Positions 43,382 through 51,915 of a stretch of DNA of 64,000 bases are shown one piece after another. Positions within the stretch are counted from its first letter, which is position 1. Each line of letters opens with the position of its first letter. The notes under the pieces are model-generated. The model had not been told where the DNA came from. It did not search any database and was given only the letters and a program-made list of their open reading frames with translations. Source of the stretch: UBA5336 sp964492485 (GTDB taxonomy: Bacteria > Pseudomonadota > Alphaproteobacteria > Caulobacterales > Hyphomonadaceae); the NCBI GenBank assembly GCA_964492485.1, contig CAZBKM010000011.1, positions 32,746-96,745 on the forward strand. Direction: 5' to 3'. A program made the position numbers and the translations under genes.

Positions 43382-43542
43382 GGGCTTTTCAAGCGAATTG
43401 GAACCAGTTCGCATTGAGAAAATGCCCCAGAACAGAACTCTAGCGCATCTTCAAGTCAATCGGAGTCAGTGAAGATGCGCTATGTTCTTGTTTTTGAGCG
43501 TTTTCTTAACGCGAACCGGTGCCCACTTCGCTCGAAAATGCT
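43382..43542. repeat. Dispersed palindromic repeat, family A, copy 5 (A2-A1-A2)
   Basis: An inverted arrangement: worn A2 (43382-43427), perfect-arm A1 (43442-43481) and good A2 (43497-43542, AGCGTTTTC...GAAAATGCT). The two A2 modules face each other around A1, so the whole block is itself a large inverted repeat. Repeat B copy 6 follows with no gap. Confidence 0.83.
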
Positions 43543-43644
43543 ATAAAGCGGCGGTCCTTCGTTTCACTCCAGACCGTCGCCTTGCATCATTGTTCTCGCG
43601 CACGTCTGCGTTCGCAACCGGTTCCGCTTGCTCCGACCTTGCTT
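43543..43644. repeat. Dispersed palindromic repeat, family B, copy 6 (reverse orientation)
   Basis: Reverse complement of the canonical element: ATAAAGCGGCGGTCC at the left, TTGCTCCGACCTTGCT at the right. Its right edge touches the TAA stop of threonine ammonia-lyase (TTA at 43644-43646). Confidence 0.8.
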
Positions 43645-44885
43645 TACAGGCTGCGCGGGGGATAACCCGCTGCCGCAAGCGCGGCAATCACGTCCTGCGT
43701 ATGCTGGCTGTCGCGGGTTTCGATCAGGATATCGAACTCCGCGCCCTTGGCCGGCACATCCAGGGCGATGCGGTTGTGCGCCACCTCGACCACGTTGGCG
43801 CCCTGCTGGCCGATGATGGTGGAGACCAGGGCCAGCATCCCGGGCCGGTCATCACCCACGATGCGGATCGAGGCGAGTCGGTTCTCCCGGACCAGGGAGC
43901 GGGTCAGCACAGATGCAAGCAGGCGGAGGTCGATGTTGCCGCCGCACAGGATGAGGCCAACCTTCCGACCCGCGAATTTCTGGGGATGAGCCAGAAGCGC
44001 GGCCAGACCGGCGGCACCCGCACCTTCGGCAATCGTCTTCTCCACGTCCAGGAACAGAGTGATCGCCCGTTCCAGGTGGTCTTCCTCGACCAGGACCACA
44101 TCGTCGACCAGCGCTGCGCTCACCGCCAGGCCGACTGCGCCCGGCGTCTTGACGGCGATGCCCTCCGCGATGGTCGCCCCGCCTGACACGGGGTCCTCTC
44201 CGCGCAGGGCGGCGTAGAGGCTGGGGTACATGGCGGCTTCGGCGCCCACGATCTGGATATCCGGATTGAGCCCCTTGGCCGCCACCGCCATGCCGGCGAT
44301 CAGGCCGCCGCCGCCCACCGGTACCACCAGTGCCTCCAGATCGGGTGCGTCCTCCAGCATCTCCAGGGCCGCCGTGCCCTGACCGGCGGCGACCACGGGG
44401 TCGTCATAGGGATGAATGAAGGTGAAGCCCTCCCGGTCGCGCAGCGCGAAGGCGTGGTCGGTTGCCTCCTGCAGCGTGTCGCCCTCCAGGATCACCCGCG
44501 CGCCGTGGTCGCGGGTCTGTTTCACCTTCGTGAAGGGCGTGTTCACCGGCATCACGATGGTCGCAGGAATTCCCAGCCGGTTGGCATGGAAGGCCACACC
44601 CTGGGCATGGTTGCCCGCCGACATCGCGATCACGCCGGCGGCGCGCTCCGCCTCCGACAGGCTCATCAGCTTGTTAAGCGCACCGCGTTCCTTGAAGGCC
44701 GCAGTGAACTGCAGGTTCTCGAACTTCACCCAGACTTCGGCTCCCGTGATTGCCGAGAGGGTCTTGGAGTGGCGCATGGGCGTGCGTTCCACCTGGCCCG
44801 CGATGCGCCGGGCGGCGGCGTGCACATCCTCCAGGGTGAAGGGCAGGGCGCCGGAACGGGCCGTGATCTGGGCGTGGCGGTTCAT
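43644..44885 (-). CDS. ilvA: Threonine ammonia-lyase
   Basis: A 413-aa PLP enzyme deaminating threonine to 2-oxobutyrate for isoleucine synthesis or threonine catabolism. The PLP Lys65 lies in FTAAFKERGALNKL, the glycine loop is VPVGGGGLIAG, and AMSAGNHAQGVA is typical. A C-terminal ACT-like domain (DDRPGMLALVSTIIGQQGANV) is single, so it is a short TdcB/IlvA hybrid form, and the symbol is tentative. Its stop codon lies on the edge of repeat B. Confidence 0.9.
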   Translation of the reverse strand: MNRHAQITARSGALPFTLEDVHAAARRIAGQVERTPMRHSKTLSAITGAEVWVKFENLQFTAAFKERGALNKLMSLSEAERAAGVIAMSAGNHAQGVAFHANRLGIPATIVMPVNTPFTKVKQTRDHGARVILEGDTLQEATDHAFALRDREGFTFIHPYDDPVVAAGQGTAALEMLEDAPDLEALVVPVGGGGLIAGMAVAAKGLNPDIQIVGAEAAMYPSLYAALRGEDPVSGGATIAEGIAVKTPGAVGLAVSAALVDDVVLVEEDHLERAITLFLDVEKTIAEGAGAAGLAALLAHPQKFAGRKVGLILCGGNIDLRLLASVLTRSLVRENRLASIRIVGDDRPGMLALVSTIIGQQGANVVEVAHNRIALDVPAKGAEFDILIETRDSQHTQDVIAALAAAGYPPRSL

Positions 44886-44972
44886 GGGTCGCTCATGGCC
44901 GGCTGAAAGCGCGCGACGCTAGTCGGGTGCGAACGAAAGGGCAAGGCCGCGCATATCCTTCCGTGCCGAGGG

Positions 44973-46418
44973 TCAAGTCCGTGCCGGCGAGGTGCCGTCG
45001 GCCGGCGCGCTCTCCTCCCCGGGCTCATCCTGGCGCAGGCCCCTGGCATGATCGGGGCCGGCGCGCATCACCCAAACGATCAGGGCCATCGCAGGCAGGG
45101 TGAAGAGGGCTGTCACCACGTAGAAGCCGGCCCAGCCGATCCACTCCGACAAGGGTCCCGACGTGGTCGAGGCGACCATTTTGCAGAACAGCGAATAGGC
45201 CGAGCTGAACAAGGCGTACTGTGTGGCCGCAAAGGTCCGATCGGTCAGGCTGGACAGGTAGGCGATGAAGACCGCGCCGACGAAGCCTGCCGCGAGATTG
45301 TCGGCCAGGATCACGACGAACAGGGCGGCTACCGGTGGCGTTGTGACCGTGACGCCGTCCACGCCGGCGGCGGCAAGGTCAAGGTCGGGTCCTGCCATCA
45401 CGGCCAGCAGCGCGAAGGCACCATTCGTCAGGAGCGTGATCACCCCGCCCGCCAGCAAGGCCGGCATGAGCGAAAACCGCACCGCGATGAAGCCGCCCAG
45501 GAACCCGCCCAGCACGACTGGCCAGGGGCCGAACAGGCCCGTAATCCATCCGACGGTCCCCGACGCATAGCCAAGGTCCACATAGAAGGGGCTCGCCATG
45601 ACCCCCATGGTGAAATCGCTCAGCCGGTACAGCGCGACGATGCCCATGACAGGCAGCAGCCAGGGCCCGAACCGGGCGAGGATTTGCCAGAACGGCTCGA
45701 CGATGGCTGCGCGCATGCGCTTCAGCATGGGCAGGTCGGCACCTGGCGCGCGATGGCTGCCCGCGGGCTCGTGAATCCGCAGCACCAGGGCGCCGATGGC
45801 CAGCATCGCGCCCCCCATCACCATATAGGCGACGAACCAGCTCGTGGCGTCGGCGATCACCATGCCGAAGCCGGCAAACATGATCGCGAAGCGGTAGCCG
45901 AGTATGTAGACGGCCGCCATGTTCGCCTGCTCGTCATTGGGGGCGGACTCGATCCGCCAGGCGTCCACGGCGATGTCGAGCGTTGCCCCGGAATAGGCCA
46001 GGAGGAGCGCGCCGGCCACGGTCGGCCAGAGCGCCGTCGCCGGGTCCGAGGCGCCGATGATGAAAAGCCCACACGCCGCGCCGGCGATCGCCAGCATCAT
46101 CCAGCTCCGGCGCTGGCCCAGCCGCCGCGTCAGCCCCGGCAGGGCGACCCGATCGACGACCGGCGCCCACAGGACCTTTAGCGAATAGGCAAGGCTGACG
46201 GCATAGAAACCGCCGATGACGCTGCGGTCTATGCCCACTTCGCGCAGCCAGAAGGAGAGTTTCGAGAACACCATCATCAGCGGCAGGCCAGATGCGAAGC
46301 CCAGCATCAGCATCGCCACGATCCGCCATTTCAGATAGGGACGGAGCGTGTCCTTCCAGGCCTCGCGATGCCCGCGCACCGCGTCCGATCCTGCATCCTG
46401 CGCGGCTCCGGCCGTCAT
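44973..46418 (-). CDS. AmpG-like MFS transporter
   Basis: A 481-aa major-facilitator protein with about 12 helices. The AmpG-type N-terminus is WRIVAMLMLGFASGLPLMMVFSKLSFWL broken into helix 1, followed by GFYAVSLAYSLKVLWAPVVDR. AmpG imports anhydromuropeptides for wall recycling. The middle and C-terminal halves are consistent (TLDIAVDAWRIE). It overlaps the upstream kinase gene by four bases (ATGA). The substrate is inferred from similarity only. Confidence 0.83.
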   Translation of the reverse strand: MTAGAAQDAGSDAVRGHREAWKDTLRPYLKWRIVAMLMLGFASGLPLMMVFSKLSFWLREVGIDRSVIGGFYAVSLAYSLKVLWAPVVDRVALPGLTRRLGQRRSWMMLAIAGAACGLFIIGASDPATALWPTVAGALLLAYSGATLDIAVDAWRIESAPNDEQANMAAVYILGYRFAIMFAGFGMVIADATSWFVAYMVMGGAMLAIGALVLRIHEPAGSHRAPGADLPMLKRMRAAIVEPFWQILARFGPWLLPVMGIVALYRLSDFTMGVMASPFYVDLGYASGTVGWITGLFGPWPVVLGGFLGGFIAVRFSLMPALLAGGVITLLTNGAFALLAVMAGPDLDLAAAGVDGVTVTTPPVAALFVVILADNLAAGFVGAVFIAYLSSLTDRTFAATQYALFSSAYSLFCKMVASTTSGPLSEWIGWAGFYVVTALFTLPAMALIVWVMRAGPDHARGLRQDEPGEESAPADGTSPART

Positions 46419-47950
46419 GTCGACCGGGCCGCCGGCGTACCGATCCAGTCGAGCGTCATCCGCCGCAGGGCGGCCGGATCGATGGGCTTGGCGGCCACGA
46501 GATTGGCGCCTGCCGACCGGGCCGCTGCTTCAATGTCCGGATTGATCTCGGCGGAAATGGCAATCACGGGCATGTCATGGCCCTGGGCGCGAAGCCGCCG
46601 GGTCGCCTCGAAACCATCCATGACGGGCATGCGCAAATCCATGAGCACCAGGTCCGGCACGATCCGCTCCGCATCCTCGAGCGCCTCCACGCCCGTTCCG
46701 GCGACGCTGACCGTAAATCCCGCCGATTCCAAGGCACGGCGTGCGATGAGGGCGTTCACGGGATTGTCGTCGGCGATCAGGACGCGACCCGACCCGGTCT
46801 CGGTCTCCCGCTCGTCATAGTGGGTGGCCCCATCCGCCAGGACCTCCAGCCGCTCCGCAAGGCTCGACGCGCGCAGGGGGCGCACCAGCCAGCCGCGGCA
46901 GCCGAGTTCGCGAAAACGGCTGATCAGGCCGCGATCCTCTGGCCTGAGCACGACCAGGGAGGGCGCCTTGCGCGCAAGGGCCCGTATCCGGCGCTCGGGC
47001 AGTTCCGCACCGACGAGCAGTGCGCGGCACCCGCGCACGGTCCGGTCCTGAGGCGTCAGCGCGACCGGCGTGCAGCCGACGGCGTTCAGCGCCGCGGCCG
47101 CGGCCAGTGTCGTGGCGGCCGGTAGGCCAACCAGTCCGACGCGGCCCTCCGATCTTGGCGGATCGTGCAGCATCAGGTTCGGCGCCGTTTCCACCGGCAG
47201 GGTCACTTCGAACGCCGTTCCGAGCCGTTCTTCGCCATCAATGTCGATCCGGCCGCCCAGAAGGTGCACCAGTCTGTCGACGATGGACAGGCCAAGGCCA
47301 ACGCCACCATCGCGGCGCGCATCGCCGGCGCGGGCCTGGCGGAAGGCCTCGAACAGCCGCGCGCGGTCTTCCGGGCGGATTCCGGGACCCGTGTCGGTGA
47401 CCCGGAAGCGCAGGTCCGAGCCGGCCAGGGAAACGTCGACCAGGACACCGCCGCTTTCGGTGAACTTCAGCGCGTTGCCGACAAGATTGAACAGGATCTG
47501 CCGGATCCGGCCGGCATCGCCGACGCAGGACGCCAGGGGAAGCGCTTCGGAGCGCACGGCAATGTCCAGCCCCGCGCCATGCGCACGCGGCGCCAGGAGT
47601 TCCACCACGTCGCGTGCCAGGCGCACCGGCGAGAAGGGTTCAAGCTCCAGCTCGACCGCGCCGGAATCCAGCCTTGCATGGTCGAGCACGTTGTTCAGGA
47701 GGTCCAGAAGCCGCGCGCCGGACGATCTTATCGCTTCGGCGTATTCCCGCTGGGCCGGGTCCAGGTCGGTTTCCAGCAGCAGCGAGACCGTGCCCAGAAT
47801 ACCGTTCAGGGGCGTGCGGATCTCGTGGCTCGCCGTGGCCAGGAAGGTCTTTTCCGGGCTGGGATCATCTGCCGGGTCGGTCATGGGCCACGCTATGCCA
47901 TGCCACCGGTTAACCGACCCTGAGCCTGGCGGTCGGCGCCGATGCGTCAT
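46415..47950 (-). CDS. Hybrid histidine kinase with pseudo-receiver and receiver domains
   Basis: A soluble kinase with no membrane segment or recognised sensor domain. From the ATG at 47950 (511 aa): phospho-acceptor His42 in ATASHEIRTPLN; N-box NLVGNALKFTESG; DTGPGIRPEDR; GGVGLGLSIVDRLV. Residues ~280-370 resemble a receiver domain that lacks the phospho-Asp. A canonical receiver follows with Asp438 in LVLMDLRMPVMDGF. The 47950 ATG overlaps the yifB stop (ATGA), favouring coupling; ATG 47884 (489 aa) is an alternative because the extra residues look unconserved. Confidence 0.87.
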   Translation of the reverse strand: MTHRRRPPGSGSVNRWHGIAWPMTDPADDPSPEKTFLATASHEIRTPLNGILGTVSLLLETDLDPAQREYAEAIRSSGARLLDLLNNVLDHARLDSGAVELELEPFSPVRLARDVVELLAPRAHGAGLDIAVRSEALPLASCVGDAGRIRQILFNLVGNALKFTESGGVLVDVSLAGSDLRFRVTDTGPGIRPEDRARLFEAFRQARAGDARRDGGVGLGLSIVDRLVHLLGGRIDIDGEERLGTAFEVTLPVETAPNLMLHDPPRSEGRVGLVGLPAATTLAAAAALNAVGCTPVALTPQDRTVRGCRALLVGAELPERRIRALARKAPSLVVLRPEDRGLISRFRELGCRGWLVRPLRASSLAERLEVLADGATHYDERETETGSGRVLIADDNPVNALIARRALESAGFTVSVAGTGVEALEDAERIVPDLVLMDLRMPVMDGFEATRRLRAQGHDMPVIAISAEINPDIEAAARSAGANLVAAKPIDPAALRRMTLDWIGTPAARST

Positions 47951-49506
47951 TGCGCCAGCCCGGTACGCCGCCCGCCCGACAGCGACCTGGCGTCTCCGCC
48001 GGGCGGCCGGCGACGATAGGAGAGCGCCTCGGCCACATGCACCCGGCGGACCGTATCGGCGCCATCCAGATCCGCGATGGTGCGCGCGACCTTGAGGACG
48101 CGGTGATACCCGCGCGCGGTGAGGTTCAGTTTCGCGGCCGCCTCGGACAGAAGCGATGTGCCGGCGGGGTCGGGCTGGGCGATCTCCTCGAGGCGCGCGA
48201 CAGGCGCGTCGGCATTGACAGGACGGCGCCCTCCATCCGTCTGCGCGCCATAGCGCTCGGCCTGTCGGGCGCGGGCGATCGCAACGCGCGCGGCCACATC
48301 GGCGCTACCCTCCGTGGGTGCCGGGAGGGCCAGATCGGCGGCCGTCACCGGCGGGGTGTCGTGAAACAGGTCGATGCGGTCGAGAAACGGACCCGACAGC
48401 CTCGCCTGGTAATCGGCCATGCAGCGGGGTGCGCGGCTGCAGCCTGCGGCCTCCGGACCGCCACCGCATTTGCAGGGGTTGAGGGCGCCGATGAGCTGGA
48501 ATCGGGCGGGGTAGCGAACGTGCCGGTTCGCGCGCGAGACCACGGCCTCGCCGGTCTCCAGGGGCTGGCGCAGACTGTCGAGGACCTGCGCCGGAAACTC
48601 CGGCAGCTCATCGAGGAACAGGATGCCATGATGGGCCAGGGAGACCTCGCCGGGCTTGGCCCGGCTGCCACCGCCCACCAGTGCGGGTATGGAGGCGGAA
48701 TGGTGCGGCGCCCGGAAGGGGCGCTGACGCGACAGGCGGCCGCGCGCGAGCTGACCCGCCACCGACTGGATTTGGCTGACTTCCAGCAGTTCCCGCGCAG
48801 AAAGGGGCGGTAGCAGACCGGGAAGGCGCTGAGCCAGCATGGACTTCCCTGAACCGGGCGGGCCGCAGAACACCAGATTGTGACCGCCGGCCGCAGCGAT
48901 CTCCAGCGCGCGCTTGGCGCCTTCCTGGCCCTTCACGTCGCGCAGGTCGGCCCCTCTTGGCGGGTCGTCGATCTCACCCCGTCGTGGCGGCCCCAGGACC
49001 GCACGGCCGCTGAAATGATTGACCAGGGAAATCAGCGTCGGCGCCGCAATCGCCGCACCGCCGGCCCAGGCTGCTTCCGCGCCGCTGGCGTCGGGGCAGA
49101 TCAGGCAAAGCCCCATGGCCTCAGCCGCCATCGCGGCAGGCAGAACGCCCACGGTTTCGTCCAGTCGCCCGTCGAGCGACAGCTCGCCCATCGCGGCGTG
49201 TCCCTCCAGAAGGTCCGGCTCGAGGATTCCGATCGCTGCCAGCATCGCCAGTGCGATCGCGAGGTCGTAGTGACTGCCCTCCTTGGGCAGATCGGCAGGC
49301 GCGAGATTCACCACGATCCGCTTGGGCGGCAGCGCCAGGCCGATGGCCGCAAAGGCGCAGCGCACCCGTTCGCGACTCTCGGCGACCGCCTTGTCGGGCA
49401 GGCCGACAATCGCAAAGGCGTTGCCACCGCCCGTGACCTGAACCTGGACCTCGACCGGCTTGGCCTCGATCCCCTCGAAGGCGAATGTCGTGATACGGCT
49501 GACCAT
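47947..49506 (-). CDS. YifB/ComM family AAA+ ATPase
   Basis: A 519-aa Mg-chelatase-like ATPase; ComM relatives drive branch migration during natural transformation. N-terminal domain: IEAKPVEVQVQVTGGGNAFAIVGLPDKAV broken into strands, with SRERVRCAFAAIGL. Walker A is FCGPPGSGKSMLAQRLPG; Walker B is GILFLDELPEF. A Cys-containing element (CKCGG...GCSRAPRCM) precedes the C-terminal helical domain with LSEAAAKLNLTARGYHRVLKVARTIADL in pieces. It starts after GGGGAG and heads the operon with the kinase and AmpG-like genes. Confidence 0.92.
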   Translation of the reverse strand: MVSRITTFAFEGIEAKPVEVQVQVTGGGNAFAIVGLPDKAVAESRERVRCAFAAIGLALPPKRIVVNLAPADLPKEGSHYDLAIALAMLAAIGILEPDLLEGHAAMGELSLDGRLDETVGVLPAAMAAEAMGLCLICPDASGAEAAWAGGAAIAAPTLISLVNHFSGRAVLGPPRRGEIDDPPRGADLRDVKGQEGAKRALEIAAAGGHNLVFCGPPGSGKSMLAQRLPGLLPPLSARELLEVSQIQSVAGQLARGRLSRQRPFRAPHHSASIPALVGGGSRAKPGEVSLAHHGILFLDELPEFPAQVLDSLRQPLETGEAVVSRANRHVRYPARFQLIGALNPCKCGGGPEAAGCSRAPRCMADYQARLSGPFLDRIDLFHDTPPVTAADLALPAPTEGSADVAARVAIARARQAERYGAQTDGGRRPVNADAPVARLEEIAQPDPAGTSLLSEAAAKLNLTARGYHRVLKVARTIADLDGADTVRRVHVAEALSYRRRPPGGDARSLSGGRRTGLAQ

Positions 49507-49576
49507 GGCTCTCCCCGGTCCACGCGCCGGGCACAGTCGGGTCTAGCACAACCTCAGGGGATCGCAATCTTGCCGT

Positions 49577-50533
49577 TCACGCCTTGCGTGCGGCGAGGCG
49601 GCGCTCGGCGGCGTCCCAGAACATCGCTGCGGCATCGATGCCTGTGAACCGCTTCAGCTCCTGCACACCGGTGGGGGAGGTCACGTTCACTTCCGTCAGC
49701 TTGCCGCCGATGACGTCGATCCCCACGAGAACAAGCCCGCGACGCCGCAGCTCCGGTCCGATGGTGGCACAGATCTCGCGGTCGCGGTCGGTGAGGTCGA
49801 TCGGCTCGGCTGTCCCGCCGACGTGAAGGTTGGAGCGGGTCTCCCCGGCCTGCGGCCTGCGATTGATCGCACCCACCGCATCCCCGTCGATCAGGATGAT
49901 CCGCTTGTCACCCTCGGAAACCTCCTTGAGGAAGGCCTGGGCGATCACCGGTTCGTTCGAGCGCTCCAGAAACAGCTCCATCAGCGCGCCGAAATTGCTG
50001 TCGCCCTCGCGCAGACCGAACACCCCTGCGCCGCCATTGCCGTAGAGCGGTTTCAGGATGATGTCCCTGTGCCTGTCACGGAAGGCGCGGATGGCCCCCA
50101 CGTCGCGGGAAATCAGGGTCGCCGGCATCAGGTCCGGATAGGCCAGCGGAAAGATCTTCTCGGGCGAGGAGCGGACTTCCGCCGGATCGTTCAGGACCAG
50201 GGTCCGGTCGGCAATGAGCTCCAGGACATGGCAGGCGGTGATGTAGCCCATGTCGAAGGGCGGATCCTGGCGCATGAGCACGACATCCACGTCTTCGGCC
50301 AGGTCGAGGATTTCCGGCGCCTCGAACACGCCTGGCGTTCCTGCAACACGCTGGATTCGAACCGGGCGGGCCGTGGCGCGGACATGGCCGTGGGCATAGG
50401 TCAGCGTGTCGACCCCGTAGACCCAGAGCCTGTAGCCGCGCGCCTGCGCCGCTTCGGCCAGTGCGAAGGTGGTGTCGGCGTTGATGTCCACGGATTCCAG
50501 CGGATCCATCTGGATGGCGACGCGCAGGTCCAT
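49577..50533 (-). CDS. gshB: Glutathione synthase
   Basis: A 318-aa ATP-grasp enzyme ligating gamma-Glu-Cys and glycine. N-terminal MDLRVAIQMDPLESVDINAD is typical. VVLMRQDPPFDMGYI, the ATP-grasp loop ILKPLYGNGGAGVF, and the final LTEVNVTSPTGVQEL are diagnostic. It starts after GGAGGGAGAAGG. It follows the yraN-BON protein run on the same strand, as in many alphaproteobacteria. Confidence 0.96.
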   Translation of the reverse strand: MDLRVAIQMDPLESVDINADTTFALAEAAQARGYRLWVYGVDTLTYAHGHVRATARPVRIQRVAGTPGVFEAPEILDLAEDVDVVLMRQDPPFDMGYITACHVLELIADRTLVLNDPAEVRSSPEKIFPLAYPDLMPATLISRDVGAIRAFRDRHRDIILKPLYGNGGAGVFGLREGDSNFGALMELFLERSNEPVIAQAFLKEVSEGDKRIILIDGDAVGAINRRPQAGETRSNLHVGGTAEPIDLTDRDREICATIGPELRRRGLVLVGIDVIGGKLTEVNVTSPTGVQELKRFTGIDAAAMFWDAAERRLAARKA

Positions 50534-50663
50534 GCCTTCTCCCTCCGTCTGCGGGCCCGGACGAGCCCCGGCAATCCCCGTCTGTCTAGATCGTTTCGTC
50601 TGCCGACGGAAACGATCTTAGGCGGGTCGGTGCTTGTGGGTGCTCGCCGAAGCCTGCAACGCT

Positions 50664-51407
50664 TCAGTCAGCGCTCCCGGCAAGCCCCGAGGCATCCGCG
50701 GCGCCGGCACCATCCTGAAGGGGGGCCGCGCTCTCGCTCGCCCTGCGCGGGGCCAGGCGAACATAGGACACGACGCGCTGCACGCCACCCACGCGGCTGG
50801 CGCGCTCGGCCGCCTCGCGCAGCTCCGCTTCGGTGCGCGCGATCCCCATCAGGTAGACCACGCCATCATAGGTTTCGATATTGAAGTTCAGGCTCTTGAC
50901 CTTCGACGAGGCGAGAAGGGACGCGCGCACCCGGGCGGTGATGATCTCGTCGGACACGTTCGCGACGAACCCCCCTGGGGGCTCGATCCGGATTTCGTTG
51001 GCCACGTCTTCGGTGCGGTTCACGCTCCAGGCCACGTCCTCGGCCTTGACGCGCTGTTGCGGCGTGTTCACCCGGCCCGACAGCAGGACCAGCCCGCCTT
51101 CGACCTCGACGTCGACCTCGCTGTACTCCCTGCCTATCCCCAGGAGCTTCGCCTTGATCTCGTTGGAGGCCGTCGCGTCATCGACGGCCTGGCCAACGGT
51201 CCGGTCCTGCACAGCGGCGACGCCGACCGCGCCCGCGGTACCGATCGCGGCCGCCGCGCAGCCTGCCATCGGCAGGGCAAGGGTCAGCGCCGCCAAGGCG
51301 ACCAGGGCGACCAGGGCGACCGGGGCGCGCGGGGCGCCCCCATCGCCACGGGCGGACCGAATGGTCCGGAACGGGTGGGCAGCACGCGAATCATTGCGGA
51401 CGGTCAT
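50664..51407 (-). CDS. BON-domain lipoprotein
   Basis: A 247-aa protein with two BON domains (ASNEIKAKLLGIGR... and SDEIITARVRASLLAS...), each with the typical VEGGLVLLSGRV / YDGVVYLMGIA strand-turn. They bind phospholipid membranes, as in DolP/OsmY. An unusual ~30-residue basic N-terminus precedes the hydrophobic segment VALVALVALAALTLALPMAGC with a lipobox-like end, so the true signal may be long. The start ATG at 51407 follows AAGGA. The C-terminal ~30 residues are Ala/Gly-rich. Confidence 0.8.
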   Translation of the reverse strand: MTVRNDSRAAHPFRTIRSARGDGGAPRAPVALVALVALAALTLALPMAGCAAAAIGTAGAVGVAAVQDRTVGQAVDDATASNEIKAKLLGIGREYSEVDVEVEGGLVLLSGRVNTPQQRVKAEDVAWSVNRTEDVANEIRIEPPGGFVANVSDEIITARVRASLLASSKVKSLNFNIETYDGVVYLMGIARTEAELREAAERASRVGGVQRVVSYVRLAPRRASESAAPLQDGAGAADASGLAGSAD

Positions 51408-51513
51408 GGCGGTCCTTCCTCTACGCGACAAACCTGGGCGCAAGGCCCGATGATGATCGCCGTATGACCCCGGACGATCCAGCCGGCCCTTGCCTACCCC
51501 GTCCATAGTCGCG

Positions 51514-51915
51514 TCATTGGGCGAAATCAGGGCGCCAGGCGTCTCGCACATGGTGCAGGCGCGCCAGGCCGTACCGGCCCGGCAGGACGGCCACGAGATC
51601 GAACCGCCAGCCGCGGGTTCCGCAAGGGTCGTGACGGCCGGCCCACACCTGCGCGGTGGCGGCGATGCGGCGCCAGGCGCCCGGCGGAACCGCATGGCAG
51701 GCCGCGTCGAGGTCGGCGCGCGCTTTCACCTCCACGAAGACGAGCAGCCGGCCCTTGCCGGCAATGAGGTCGATCTCGCCCGCCGGGAGCCGGACATTGC
51801 GCGCCAGGATCCGGTAGCCCTTGAGGGTAAGTGCAAGCGCAGCCAGGGATTCAGCGCGCCGTCCTCGCCGTTCAGCCGATTGTCGGGCCCGGCGGTCGCG
51901 CGGCGCGGCGGTCAT
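51514..51915 (-). CDS. YraN/UPF0102 family protein
   Basis: A 133-aa endonuclease-fold protein with the family signature NVRLPAGEIDLIAGKGRLLVFVEVKAR (Asp, Glu, Lys of a PD-(D/E)XK site) in two blocks. Its cellular role is unsettled; it travels with rsmI in many proteobacteria. Its ATG overlaps the rsmI TGA by four bases. Confidence 0.87.
   Translation of the reverse strand: MTAAPRDRRARQSAERRGRRAESLAALALTLKGYRILARNVRLPAGEIDLIAGKGRLLVFVEVKARADLDAACHAVPPGAWRRIAATAQVWAGRHDPCGTRGWRFDLVAVLPGRYGLARLHHVRDAWRPDFAQ

Noticed and set aside
51285..51345. Tandem 9-bp repeat (GGCGACCAG-like) as a microsatellite
   Set aside because: It encodes the Val-Ala-Leu hydrophobic core of the BON lipoprotein signal and is explained by that coding need.
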